Positions 12,340-22,882 of a stretch of 64,000 nucleotides of DNA are shown one piece after another. The DNA lies in the NCBI GenBank assembly GCA_007449985.2, contig VIIQ02000307.1:17802-81801 (forward strand), in the 5' to 3' direction. A model generated the notes under the pieces. The model was not told the DNA's origin. It ran no database searches and was given only the letters and a program-made list of their open reading frames with translations. Within the stretch, counting starts at the first letter, position 1; each line of letters starts with the position of its first letter. A program made the translations under genes and the position numbers. The DNA is from Desmodesmus armatus (lineage: Eukaryota; Chlorophyta; Chlorophyceae; Sphaeropleales; Scenedesmaceae).

Positions 12340-15300
12340 ATGGATGACAAGAAGGCTCGTGAAGCCTTCAGGGTCCAGCAGTTTAGCCACCCCCATCCAG
12401 CCTTGCAGGTAGCAGATGCTCAGAAAGACAGCCTGGCAACAACACCGGTTGTGCAGCCCTCAGCAGCAACATCAGCAGCAGCGGCAGCAGCAGCTTCTGC
12501 AGATGCAGGAGATCCCTTGAACATCAATTTGGTGCCTGATCACGAGCGTGTAATCATCCACTTTGATGTTGACTGCTTCTACGCGCAAGGTGATTCGGTC
12601 TGTGTGGTGATCCCACCGCTTGGGTGGGCCGGGGGGAGGGGGGGCGCAGGCAGGGGTGCTGTCATTCGCCCAACAGCATAAACATGTTGCAGCCCCCCCC
12701 CCCCCCCCTAAAAACCTTCTGAATTGCCAGTCACAGGAGGGTGCCAAGGGAGTGCCCCTAGTGGGTGTGGGTGCACACCGCATCAGGGAGGGTTGGGCCT
12801 GTCCTGCATACTGCATAGCTCAGCAGTAGCCCTACAAATCACAGTTAAAACACGTTGTCTCTCTGTCTGTCTGGCAGTGGAGGAGTGCCGCAACCCTGCA
12901 CTGCGCGGCAAACCCCTGGCGGTCACACAAAAGTACTTGGTGGTCACTGCCAACTACCCGGCACGTGAGGCGGGAGTCACAAAGTGAGCGCACCTACTCA
13001 AACACATCATAGCCCCCTCATGTGCTCAGTCACGTGGCAGCAGCAGGCACATGCAGCAGCTGTTCAGGGGGGGGATACTGCAGGGGAAGCAGGGCTGCAG
13101 GACAGCAGGATTGCAATGAGAGACAGAAACAGCAGCATCACACCAGGCAGGCAGGACCCCCTTGAGGCAGTGATGCTGTTTTTCAACGCTGTCATGAGTA
13201 CAGCTGGCACAGGGAAGCATGCGTGGTGGCGCGTTGGCACAAGCCCAAGTGCATAGTGTGCACAAGCAGTTGCACGTGGCATGGTGTACATGCGTGCTGA
13301 CCCGTGCTGACTGGCACAGCACACCATGATACGGGAGTGCATGGCATGCTTAGGCAGCTCCACACACCATGCACAGCCGTTGCGGCGCACGCTAACTGAT
13401 ATGTGACACAGACTTGCATGTAAATAGTATGCTAGCTACACATGCATCCTCAATGCTCACCACACAGTCTGTGGGTGTCCTGCATGCAGGCTGATGGGCA
13501 TTGCAGATGCCAAAAAAGCCTGTCCACAGCTGCTGTTGGTGAGTGTGGCCCCGCAGCCAGCCGTGCATCTTACACACATGCGCTGTACGGCACACTGCTG
13601 AGCCACTGCAGCTGTGTTTCCAGTTATGACACAGCGTTTGCAGCAAATTCTGTGCTTACGCACGCGTGTGGCGCAACAAATCAATGGTTCCTTGTGAGGC
13701 AGCCTTTGCGCACCTTCCTTCGTGTGCTGTCTATGCCCTCGTCGCTATACCCTACCTGGGATTCGAAAATGGCTGGGAGTTGAGAACGTAGTGCCGCCAA
13801 GGCTTCCGCTATGTATGACGTCTGCTGTTGTTGTGTTTGTGTGCTGTGCCATGCCATGCTGTGCTGTCCCATGCCGTGCCGTCCTGCATGTGTCATGAAA
13901 CTTGCACAGGTGCCAGGTGAAGACCTCACGCCCTACAGGGCAGCCAGTCGGGCCATACGAGCTGTGCTGAGCAGGTCTGCATGGCTGGCACGCACATCAA
14001 GATCCCCATGCGATGCGCGCTCAGCTGTTGAAGCTGTTGGACAGCACCTCGCACGCATGGCATTGAATGCTCTCCTACGCAAGCTGCCACTGGATTGGAG
14101 GCTCGGAACGCAAAGCAGGACCCCCCCCCCCAGCCTATGCGTCGCTGTTGCATGATTTTGGGGATCGACGTTCACGTTGCCTGCCACATCTGTCACAGAG
14201 AAGGGTCGATCACGCCACTAGCACTGCCAGCATGCAACATGGAGTTTTGTGCTGGCCTCGCCAGCCGGCCCTACGATGCCTACTGTCCATATAGCCGTGT
14301 GCTGACCATGCTTTGCCCTACATCTGCCTTACTGTGCAGGTGGGGGCCTACTGAGAAGCTGGGGCTGGATGAGTCCTGGGTGGATGTGACGCAGGTGAAC
14401 ATCACTCATGTTTGCCACTTTCACGCTGTCAACATGTTCATATGATGGCCGACATGGTCAAGCTGGCGAGACCGCCCAGCATTCACTCGCAAAATTGCCC
14501 CCCCCCAAACAAGAATGCGCGCTCAACCAGCAAATCCTGACCGACACTGCCTGCTCATTCGCTGCACCTGCACCTACCCTAGGGTGCCTACAGCACCAGG
14601 GAATTTGGCGAATGCGGCGCATGCTCTTTCCTTCAGTCAATATTGAGTGCCTGGTGCTCCTGCATCATATTTCACTCTCACTTCATCCACAGGAGGTCGT
14701 CATCACGTCAAATATAACGCCATGCACAACCAGCAAATCCTCACTCGAAATGCCAGCTCGTGCGCTGCCCCCGCAGGAGGTTGATCGCCGTCTGGGGGAT
14801 AAGCGAATGCTGCGCACGCTCGCTCCTTCAATCGCCGTTGTCCTGCAATGTTTTTTACTCAATTAGTCTTGAGTTTCTGGTGCTCCTGCACTATCTCTCA
14901 CTCTCACTGCCCCCGCAGGAGGTTGATCGCCGCCTGGCTGCTGCCGCCGCTGCCAACACCACTGCTGCCATTGCCAGCAGCCCCTGGAGCGGCCACCTGG
15001 TCAGCAGCGGCCTACAGCTCACCTCCCACAGCAGACACAGACCCATGGACTTGCGCGTCGTCCGGCAGCATGAACAACCACATGAACATGAACATGGATC
15101 GGACCAGCTGCAAGAGCAGGAGCAAGAGCAGCACCAGGAGCAGCGGTCCGAGCAGCACCCGCAGTATCAGCAGCATCAGCAGCGTCAACAGGCGGCAGCA
15201 GTAGGGTCTGATGTGGCAGGGACGCAGCAAGGCTTGCTGGGTGAGGTGGGGTCTGATCCTGCTGCTGCTGGTGAGGAGGGTGGACGCCCTCCCTGGCTGC

Positions 15301-18300
15301 CTGGCTGTGAGCTGCGGCTCAAGCTGGGGGCGGTGGTGGCGGCAGAGATGCGTACGGCGGTCAAGGCTGAGGCTGGATTCAGGTGCGTGTGGAAAGAATC
15401 GTTGGCTGTGTTGTGACAGCGGGTGCGCATGTTGACTGTTGTGTGGTGTGCGTGTGCCGGCAGCTGCAAGTGCTGCTGCTGTGCTGTGACAGGTTCTTGT
15501 GATTCGTGTGTGTGTGTGGGGGGGGGGGGGGTGTGAGGGGGGGGGGTGCTGGCTAGGCCGCGACAGCCAATTTTTCAAGAGTAAGTTCCATCAGGCTTGT
15601 GGGCCAGAAGGTGGGCAGCATGGCAAAATTTGAGTGATGCGCTAGGACCGTTGTCAATTGCAGCTGTCCATCATTGGCATCATACCACTGTCTTGTTGCT
15701 TGTCAACTCACTGCATTGCTGCCTGCAGGTGTTCTGCCGGCGTCTCCTGCAGTAAGCTGCTGTCAAAGCTGGTCAGTGGCCTGCACAAGCCTGATGACCA
15801 AACCATCATCCTGCCCACACAAGCTCAGGTGGGCTATCCCAATCAGTGCCACTGGTGTAATATGCACAAGTATGCTGTACCACTTTCTTGCTTTGGAGAT
15901 TCAGAAGCATGTCCTGTGCAGATAGATGGCCACAAATGGGGTTAGTGAGTGTCTCTTGGCATTTGTTGAGTTTGTGAACAGCCTTGCCTGTTGGGGATGT
16001 ATGTGTTGCTCCCCTTCTGCTACATGTCCACCTTCCTGCCCCCCCCCCCCGGATGGATAGTGCCCCCCCCCCCCCCCACCCCCACCCCCCCCCACCCCCC
16101 CCCCACACACACACACAAATAGGGATTGTCACAATTGGTGATGGCTGATGCTTTGGCTGGATGCACTCCCTGTGTCTCCACACACACATATGCACACAGC
16201 ACGAGGAAGACGCCACTTCCATGTGACAGCCGGCACGGCGCCATGTGTCCCTTACCCGCCTGCAGGCGTTTGTTGCCCCCCTGCCTGTCCGTGCACTGCC
16301 CGGTGTCGGCTACAAAGCTGACGGCTTGCTCAAGTCATGGGGGGTGTCAACGGCAGCAGAGGCACGCGCCATCAGCAAGCAGCAGCTCGTACAAGCACTG
16401 GGAGACAAGCAGGGTGAGCTCTCCATAAGGGATTGGGGGGGGGACCCTTCCAGAGCAGATCTGCCACACGCTAACAACAGGACACCGCTTGAAACGGATG
16501 TTGCACCCAACTTTGTCAGGGGCGAAGGGTTGAGGACTGTCTAGCTGCAGCACCAACCAGTGTGGTGAGCTGCGTGTTGCACCCAGCACTCAAGGAGGGT
16601 GCTGGCGGGGGCCCTGCTGCCATGGATGCATTTTGCCTGGCATGCCAGTCGCCCCTAGTCAGCAAAGAGACTCTGAACCTCTTACATGCCCCATCCCCAT
16701 CACAGCACCAGAATGTGACAAGCCCTGAGGGCTCCCATGTCTGCGTTCCTTTGTGGCAGCAGCCACAGCACCCTTGAGATGCAAGTGCTCTTGTGGTGTG
16801 TGTGACGCTGCGTGTTTCATCCTGCTGGCGTGGGCGTCAGGCACCGGTCTGTTCCACGCCTGCCGGGGTGTGGACCCTTCTCCCGTGGTCGCGTCGGGCC
16901 CCCCTAAGAGCATCACTGTGGAGGACAGCTTCAAGGCATGCTCAACGTGGCAGGGCGTGGCACAGGTGCTGCAGGTAGGTAGGGGTACAAGCGGTGTGGA
17001 ATAGACGCAGAGGGGTTCGAGGGCGGTGGAGGGGAGATCAATGAAGGGTGGCAGCGCGGAGAGGGCTGTGTGTTACGTCCAGTGTTTACAGCAGGCAAGC
17101 TGTTTGCGTGCTCCTGGCAGGTTGTGGCACAGGTGCTGCGGGTAGGAGATGCCAGGGGTGGAGTTGGGCTTGGGAGGGAGGTTTGGGGGGGGGGGGAGTG
17201 GGAACTGGGTCGATGTCCAACCTTAGTAAAGGAGTGTGCTGTGTCCACTGTGTGTCGTCTCTACATGTTTTTCCCTGGTAGGGCAACATGGCTTGGGGTC
17301 TCATCTGCGAGTTACAATCAAGCAGCAATATACTGTCCCAGATCCTCAGGATCAGGAGCAGGCTGCTGGCTGCAACCAACAAGCAGCTGCCAGCCCTCAC
17401 CACTATAATGTCAACTACACCTTACAATATGAAGCCGCTTCAATTTGACAAAGGAAATTTGATAAGGCAAGCCCAACTGTGTTCAAAAACAACAGCAAGG
17501 ACATGCATGGAGCGCATCAGCCACACCAGCTTGCACACGACATGTGTGCTTGCATGCAGCACAGGCTGTCTTGTAGGCAGCGCAGTTGCCACCAGGAGCG
17601 AGGGGGCTTGCAAGCCCCATGGCTTCTGGATGACAACCTGGCCATCAAGTAAAGGCAAAACAGCCGAGCAGCACTGACGAAGCCGTAAAAGCACTCCTGA
17701 AACATGCTCCAACCAATTGGACCGCTAGAACAACCATACCTCTCACCACAACAGGCAAACAACAGCAACCAGGGCATAAGCAGTGGCTGCCTATGCATGT
17801 GATACACAGACGGCGTCCAAACACGCGGCTAGCATTGGAAACCAACCGGGCACCACACACAGCAATCAGACACACCGCGGCAAGGCTGTACTAGTAAGCC
17901 TTACTTGCTCAACATCCTTCTCTCAGCACCCTCCTATCAGGAACTGCCCAGCTCCCACTCTATTTTTTAGATGCCCTTGACGCAGCGACACTTCTTGAAC
18001 CCTCCGGGACAGCCCTCAGCAGCACACGACACTTGCAGTCACAGGGGTCGTTGACACCACCCTTCCTCCTGTAACATGTTGACCACTGGATGCCAGGTTG
18101 CTTGGACAGCTTTGCAGTCAAGACGGACACGTAGCCCATCTTCCCTGTTGTCTTGTCGGCCTCTTTCTTACGTGATTCATATATGTCAAAGATGGCTTGG
18201 CCTTTCATCAGTGGTACTGCACTTGATATGTCTGAACAGATGATCCGTGCCTCACTGTCATCTGCACACCTGTGTTCGCAAATATCGCCAGATAGAGACA

Positions 18301-20591
18301 CAGACACAGCGCTCAGATCTCCCACTCTAATACATTGCATGGCGTCGGACCCAAGGCATTATGAGGTGTGATGTGGCTTCAAGCCACAGTAGTTCTTTGG
18401 GGGAACTGCAAAATACTCAGAAAAGCACACCTGTGTTGTGTGCTGCCCCAGACATCAGGGAGGCAGGAACTGCAACTGCTCAGGATACACAGGCTGCCTC
18501 CTCGCTTAGCAATGCCGCATGGAGGGTTGGCCAGGCAGTTTTCATCACAAGTAGGCTCCCGAGAGGGGCCTGAGGTGCCAGACGCAGGCTGTGCCCTTGC
18601 TGAGCAGGCCATGGCCAGCAGCAGTGCAAACAGCAGCATCAGACTGCGGATTCGGAATGACTTGGACATGGCTTGTGGCGACCTGCGCAGGCGAAACGCA
18701 CATCAAGACTTCTTTTCTTCCTGTGATTGCTTCCGCATGACAACAAATGTGCCTGAACGCGTGCTGAAGTTGCTTTCCCTCTCTTATGCGCGCAGTGTCT
18801 GCTACTCACTTTCGGTTTTTGCGCAGCGCTTGCGTTTGAACTGATTGGTATAAACTCTTGCCTGGCTTTCTTTGTGCACCTGCGCTAATTATTGTGAAGC
18901 GTGTTGCTCCACGTCGGTGTCGGCGTCCTGTGCGATTACGCTGTGTCACACAACCGTCCTCGCGGCCCACTCGCCTCGTCAACACTCCGACACATCACTC
19001 ACGCTTGTGCACAAACCCCTTGTTGCCGCAGGTACTGGTGCCAGATCTGCTGGACAGGCTGCTTGAGGACACCGAGGAGTTCCCCCAGCTGTTGCGCACG
19101 CCCAGCACCCTCACTGTAAAGTGGCGCAAGGCCGGCACAGGCTGGGCCCGCAGCAGCGCCTCCACCCCCTGGCCTGCTGCAGCAAAGGCCTCAACATACA
19201 CAAGTAGTAGTAGCAATAGCGCCCAAGGTACTGGCCATAGCCAGCACCCCGCCAGCACAGGCTCGGGTTATGCAGCAGTGGCCGGTCGCCAAGCAGCTGT
19301 CTCTGCTGTAACAGCTGCTGCCACCAGCCTGCTGAAGCAGCACCTGCCGGCCAGCGGCTTCAGTCTCACGCTGCTGAATGTCGGCGCAGGCTTCAAAAGC
19401 AAGGCTATCGCAGGCGTTGGCAGCAGCATACAGCAGTTCTTCGCCCCCAAGCAGACGCCCTCTCGATCTGCTGCTGCTGCGCTGGATGGCGCAGCAGTAG
19501 GTGCCGCCGCGGCTGGCGGTCCATCCCCACCACCACCACCAGCAGCAGCAGCAGCCGTGGCGGCAGCAGCAGGAGGAGGGGTGCAAGGCATGGCCTTGTT
19601 GCAGCAGGCGAGGGCAGCCACAGAGGCAAGGCGTGACTACAACAGGGCTGCCGGCGGCAGCAGCAGCGCCCTGCCTCCACAGCAACGTATGAGCTGCCTG
19701 CCGCCAAACCATGGGCCTGTGGCAACCGGCCCCATGAGCAGCCCCGTGCAGGCTTGGGGTGGCCAGCAGGGAATGCTGACTAAGCGGCAGGAGAGGCAGC
19801 TGTGGGAGCTTGCGATGCACCAGCAGCAGCAGCAGCAGGAGGGGCCCACTGTGCAGACTTATGCTGCAGGCAACCCTGCAGCACAGCAGCAACAGCACCA
19901 ACAACAGCAGCAACAGCACCAACAACAGCAGCACCAGCACCAACGACAGCGCCAGCAACAGCAGCACCAGCAACTACAGCAGCACCAACAGCACCAGCAC
20001 CAACAGCAGCAGCAGCACCAACAACCGCAGCAGCACCAGCAGCAGCACCAGCAGCAACAACAGGCTATGGGGTTTGCCAGCTGTCAGGCAGTGGAAGGAG
20101 CCCTGCCGGTCCAATCCACTCCCGCCCCTGTGGCTCACAGCACACCATCAGCAGCATATGCATCGCAGCTCTTGCAGCAGCACCCTCCAGGCAGCACACC
20201 CCACACCCCGGGCCCCACAGCAAACCATCATGATGGTGCTCAGTCGAACGAGCCGCTGCAGAAACGGCAGCGTCTGTGTAGCGAACGCAGCAGCCCTGAC
20301 ACTGCTGCTGCAGCGGCTGCAGGAGTCCTCGGTGAGGGCGGTACTGATCCTGCTGCTGCTGCTGCTGCTGGTGGTGTTGCCACAGTCTATGGTGATGACA
20401 GCACACAGCATGCTGGTACATCTGCTGGAGGCGCTGCTGCTGCTGCTGCTGTCAGCAGCTTTGATGGTGGGGCTGCAGCTGCTGCCTGGGCTGTTGGTGG
20501 CTCGTGGTGCTGCACCACACTGCACAGTGTGGATGGCCTGGGTGTGCTGGCCTGTGAGGTCATTGAAGAGTTTGAGGGGGACAGCGAGTGA
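12340..20591 (+). CDS. POLI: DNA polymerase iota-like Y-family translesion polymerase
   Basis: Inserts nucleotides opposite damaged bases in the nucleus. Ten GT-AG exons close in phase: 12340-12589, 12878-12983, 13490-13538, 13910-13974, 14340-14394, 14919-15382, 15729-15828, 16266-16413, 16841-16974, 19032-20591; 976 aa. Catalytic motifs: HFDVDCFYAQ (Asp76), KYLVVTANYPAREAGVTK, LMGIADAKKACPQL, GEDLTPYR and LGLDESWVD (Asp167/Glu168). The order and wording match polymerase iota better than eta or kappa. CSKLLSKLVSGLHKP, a helix-hairpin-helix LPGVGYKA and a little-finger segment ending FSLTLLNVG follow. SSIQQFF at residues 588-594 resembles a PCNA-binding motif. The tail, from about residue 640, is rich in Gln, His and Ala. 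A Gln/Glu/His-rich insert lies after the catalytic pair in exon 6. It is convergent with the ABCG gene; TGTAA at 21524 is a likely 3' signal. Confidence 0.93.
14640..14930. repeat. Copies of the POLI exon 6 acceptor junction in intron 5
   Basis: The real acceptor (CCCCCGCAG|GAGGTTGATCGCCG, exon start 14919) is preceded by a near-identical copy around 14768-14790 and a diverged one near 14685-14705 (CCACAGGAGGTCGTC). Flanks such as TGCTCCTGCA and AACCAGCAAATCCT are also repeated. The copy at 14776 keeps an intact AG and in-frame GAGGTTGATCGCCG, but the reading frame soon meets a stop, so only the last copy works as an exon. Confidence 0.8.
16030..16110. repeat. Poly(C)-rich tract in POLI intron 7
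   Basis: Several C-runs of 7-16 bases with a few A, G or T interruptions, ending in (CA)n. The tract lies upstream of the exon 8 acceptor. It is a low-complexity sequence with no further signal seen. Confidence 0.9.
16939..17150. repeat. Duplicated POLI exon 9 donor junction
   Basis: The end of exon 9 with its donor (GTGGCACAGGTGCTGCAGGT, about 16958-16977) recurs about 170 bases later as GTGGCACAGGTGCTGCGGGT (about 17124-17143). A shared TGCTC..GGCAGG flank precedes both. The second copy lies inside the intron and is not needed for the reading frame. Confidence 0.75.
17422..17426 (-). terminator. TGTAA motif downstream of the nested Cys-rich gene
   Basis: TGTAA on the minus strand (TTACA on plus) about 535 bases past the stop at 17960. 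Another lies near 17314. It supports a minus-strand transcript weakly, because the motif is short. Confidence 0.3.
17960..18669 (-). CDS. Secreted Cys-rich protein, nested antisense in POLI intron 9
   Basis: Two exons, 18669-18431 and 18326-17960, joined by a 104-base GT-AG intron with matching phase (AG|A); 201 aa. It starts at an ATG and opens with a basic start, a Leu/Met-rich core and a signal peptidase site after ACSARA (residue 26). The mature part has 13 cysteines: CDENC, PPC, SLC, SSCSSC, ICEHRC, IIC, STC and PCDCKC. Even Cys pairing is not possible, so at least one would be free or the model is slightly wrong. I do not recognise the family. The gene lies wholly within the 2.06-kb POLI intron on the other strand. 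A CCAATCAG on the minus strand (about 18849-18842) lies roughly 175 bases upstream and TGTAA at 17426-17422 lies downstream. Transcription is inferred only. Confidence 0.55.
19880..20065 (+). repeat. (CAG/CAA/CAC)n tract coding for Gln/His in POLI
   Basis: About 60 codons that are almost all Gln or His, inside the last POLI exon. The mixture of CAG, CAA and CAC shows codon-level variation rather than a pure microsatellite. The same frame stays open on both sides. Confidence 0.9.
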
Positions 20592-20735
20592 TAATCATTG
20601 ATGATAGGGGAACAGTGAGCGATGAGGGGGACAGCAAGTGATGAGAGGGGCAGTGAGTGATGAGGGGTACAGCGAGTGATAGGAGGGATGTACAGGGACA
20701 GCAAGTGATGAGGGGGGACAGCCAGTGATGGGTGA
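20577..20735. repeat. Minisatellite at the POLI stop codon, about 20-bp unit
   Basis: About seven imperfect units of the type GATGAGGGGGACAGCAAGT. The first unit includes the end of the POLI coding sequence (GAGGGGGACAGCGAGTGA), so the array starts at the stop codon and runs into the 3' UTR. Confidence 0.85.
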
Positions 20736-21523
20736 AAGGGCCATCATGGTGTGGAGCTGGGGGTGTCGTACTCCCACATACTGTTCAGCGATTGTAGGAG
20801 CTCAACCTTACGGTGCTGTTACCAGTTGGCAGGGTTTTGCCCCCTCTTCTGAACCCTCCCAAAAACAGCCAATGTCATGTAGGCATGTGGGCAGGGGGTC
20901 CCTTGGTTCTAGTGTAGAGTTAGCAGCCAGCGTGAGGGGTGTGTCGTGTGTCTTTCAAACCCCACAAGTTGCGGGGTTGTGGCAGCCGCTTCAGTGCTGC
21001 CTGCATGGGAGCTCTCCGACATGCAGTGCAGCACTGCATGCACAAATTCCTAGCCCGCCATTCAGCAGTGTGTGCTGCACTGCCTGCTGCAGCTGGGACA
21101 TGAAACTGGCAGCATCTGTGGCCTGATTTGTGCGCTGTGCTGCGGATGGGTTCCATGTGTGGATTGGAGTCAATATCGTCAGTTGTGAGTCACTCTCTGT
21201 TGCCAGTCAGGGGCTGTGAGCGGGCTTGCATTTGCCCAACGTTGGAGGCTTTCTGTAGGGAGCCTTGCTTTGACCTCTTTCCAACCCTCCACCCATTGCA
21301 CACACTATAGTGCTTGTTGCTGAGTGCATTGGGCCTGCCAAATTGGTCATCTGGGCATGTATTGATCCACTGTACTGTGTTGGGCTGTTGTTTTTCCCAC
21401 TGTAGCTAGTAGTGGTTCTGTTTGCATTGCAGCTAGTGGTGGTGATTCACGCATTGCCACCCTTAGGGCGTTGGCGGAGAGCGCATGTTGGCTGAATAAG
21501 CTGAAGCAGAGGCACAATCTGCT

Positions 21524-21528
21524 TGTAA
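21524..21528 (+). terminator. TGTAA polyadenylation signal, probable for POLI
   Basis: First TGTAA that I found downstream of the POLI stop (about 930 bases). Its position agrees with a convergent gene ending on the other strand near 21906. Confidence 0.35.
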
Positions 21529-21905
21529 TAGGCTTGTAGCTTGGCAGCTTGTGTCCTTTCTTTGTTTTGCCTAATAGCCTAGTAGCTCCATTGAGGGTGT
21601 CTGAATCCTGTGACCCTCGAACTGTGGGGTCAGGCAGCATGGCTTGCACTGTGCATTTGTGGCCAGTTGATAAGTGCACTGTACGGCACATATTAGTGAA
21701 CAAAGCCCAACTGGAAATTTTTGTGACACTGAAGCACCGGCATGTGATTGCATCATACAGTGAGTGTGGTCGTTCTGTTACAAAACCAGCCAACAGTTGG
21801 CTGGCTTAGTCACTGTACTTCCACCACATCTCTGTCAGCCGGCACAAGCAGCAGCAGCTGACTCCAATCCAAACAATTAGTCATCGCCTGGCTGGCCGAC
21901 ATGTG

Positions 21906-21910
21906 TTACA
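21906..21910 (-). terminator. TGTAA polyadenylation signal, probable for ABCG gene
   Basis: Minus-strand TGTAA (TTACA on plus) about 970 bases past the ABCG stop. Confidence 0.35.
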
Positions 21911-22882
21911 GCCAACAAAACAAGCACGGCCTGACAAATGGGCTGGTGTACTGTGTGGTGCAACTTGAGAGCCTGACACACACGCACCTCACATGCAGGC
22001 AAGATGCCCAAAAGGGGCGAGACATATGCAGGGTGCCGGCCCCCCTGCCAAAGTGTTTGCGCATGGTTGCAGCGCATCACCCACACAGCATCACCACTAA
22101 GCAGCGTACTTCCCGAGCCGTCACGGCAGAAACAGAAAACAGACACTGCCGTTGCTAGAAGCACTGACCTCGCAAGAGGAGGCAAAGGAAACAATCAAGG
22201 GACAAGGAGGCTAGTCACACCGCACATAAGCTGATACGAGCTGGCACCGCAGAGGGCCATAGACCCCTGAGTACAAGCCAACGAAGCACCAGCACAGCAC
22301 AGCACTCAACATCCTGTACAACAGCCACCAGCGCTCCACAGCACGGACTGCTCGCCCTGCCATAGCCATACCTGCTCATCGGGCGGTCAGTCGGTCAGTG
22401 GGCAGGGAGGGGGTACCACGTGCATGGCATGGGCTGTGGGGGACCGTGCATGCAGGGTCATGAACAAGAATCACAATAATGCCACAGCTGCACAGGATTG
22501 AGGAGCTATGGCATGTGCGCCGCATCAACAACAGACACAAACGCGAGCAGCAGTCCCCAACAGACCACAAATGGTGGCAGTTGGGCAACCAAAGGACTTC
22601 GCTATCAGGCTATACACAACAGGAGCCGTCGTCACCGCCACTGCTCCTACACGCTGTTGACATCACAAGCAGTGGGAAGCCTCATTTAGGCAGAGGGCCC
22701 TGTAAGGAGGTACAAACATACTGCACAATCACACAGACATTGGCCACAGGGCCTACGGGGTGAGCCGTACACGCCCCGGCAAGCCACAGGGCCAAAGGGG
22801 TATTTCGTACCACTCAGGGACGCTCCTTCATTCGACACCAGGTAAAGCAACTCACGCAGCCGGGCAGCCAGCAGCGGCGCGT

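Larger units (their letters stand above)
20592..22882. other. Convergent intergenic region, POLI and ABCG 3' regions
   Basis: No coding exon was supported. The stretch holds the minisatellite just after the POLI stop, TGTAA on plus at 21524-21528 and TGTAA on minus at 21910-21906. These predict two 3' ends that face each other about 380 bases apart without overlap. Confidence 0.6.

Noticed and set aside
18858..19031. Possible alternative start for the last POLI exon as a separate 577-residue protein
   Set aside because: It would start at TTG. The exon beginning at 19032 has a good acceptor, the right phase and continues the polymerase little-finger domain.
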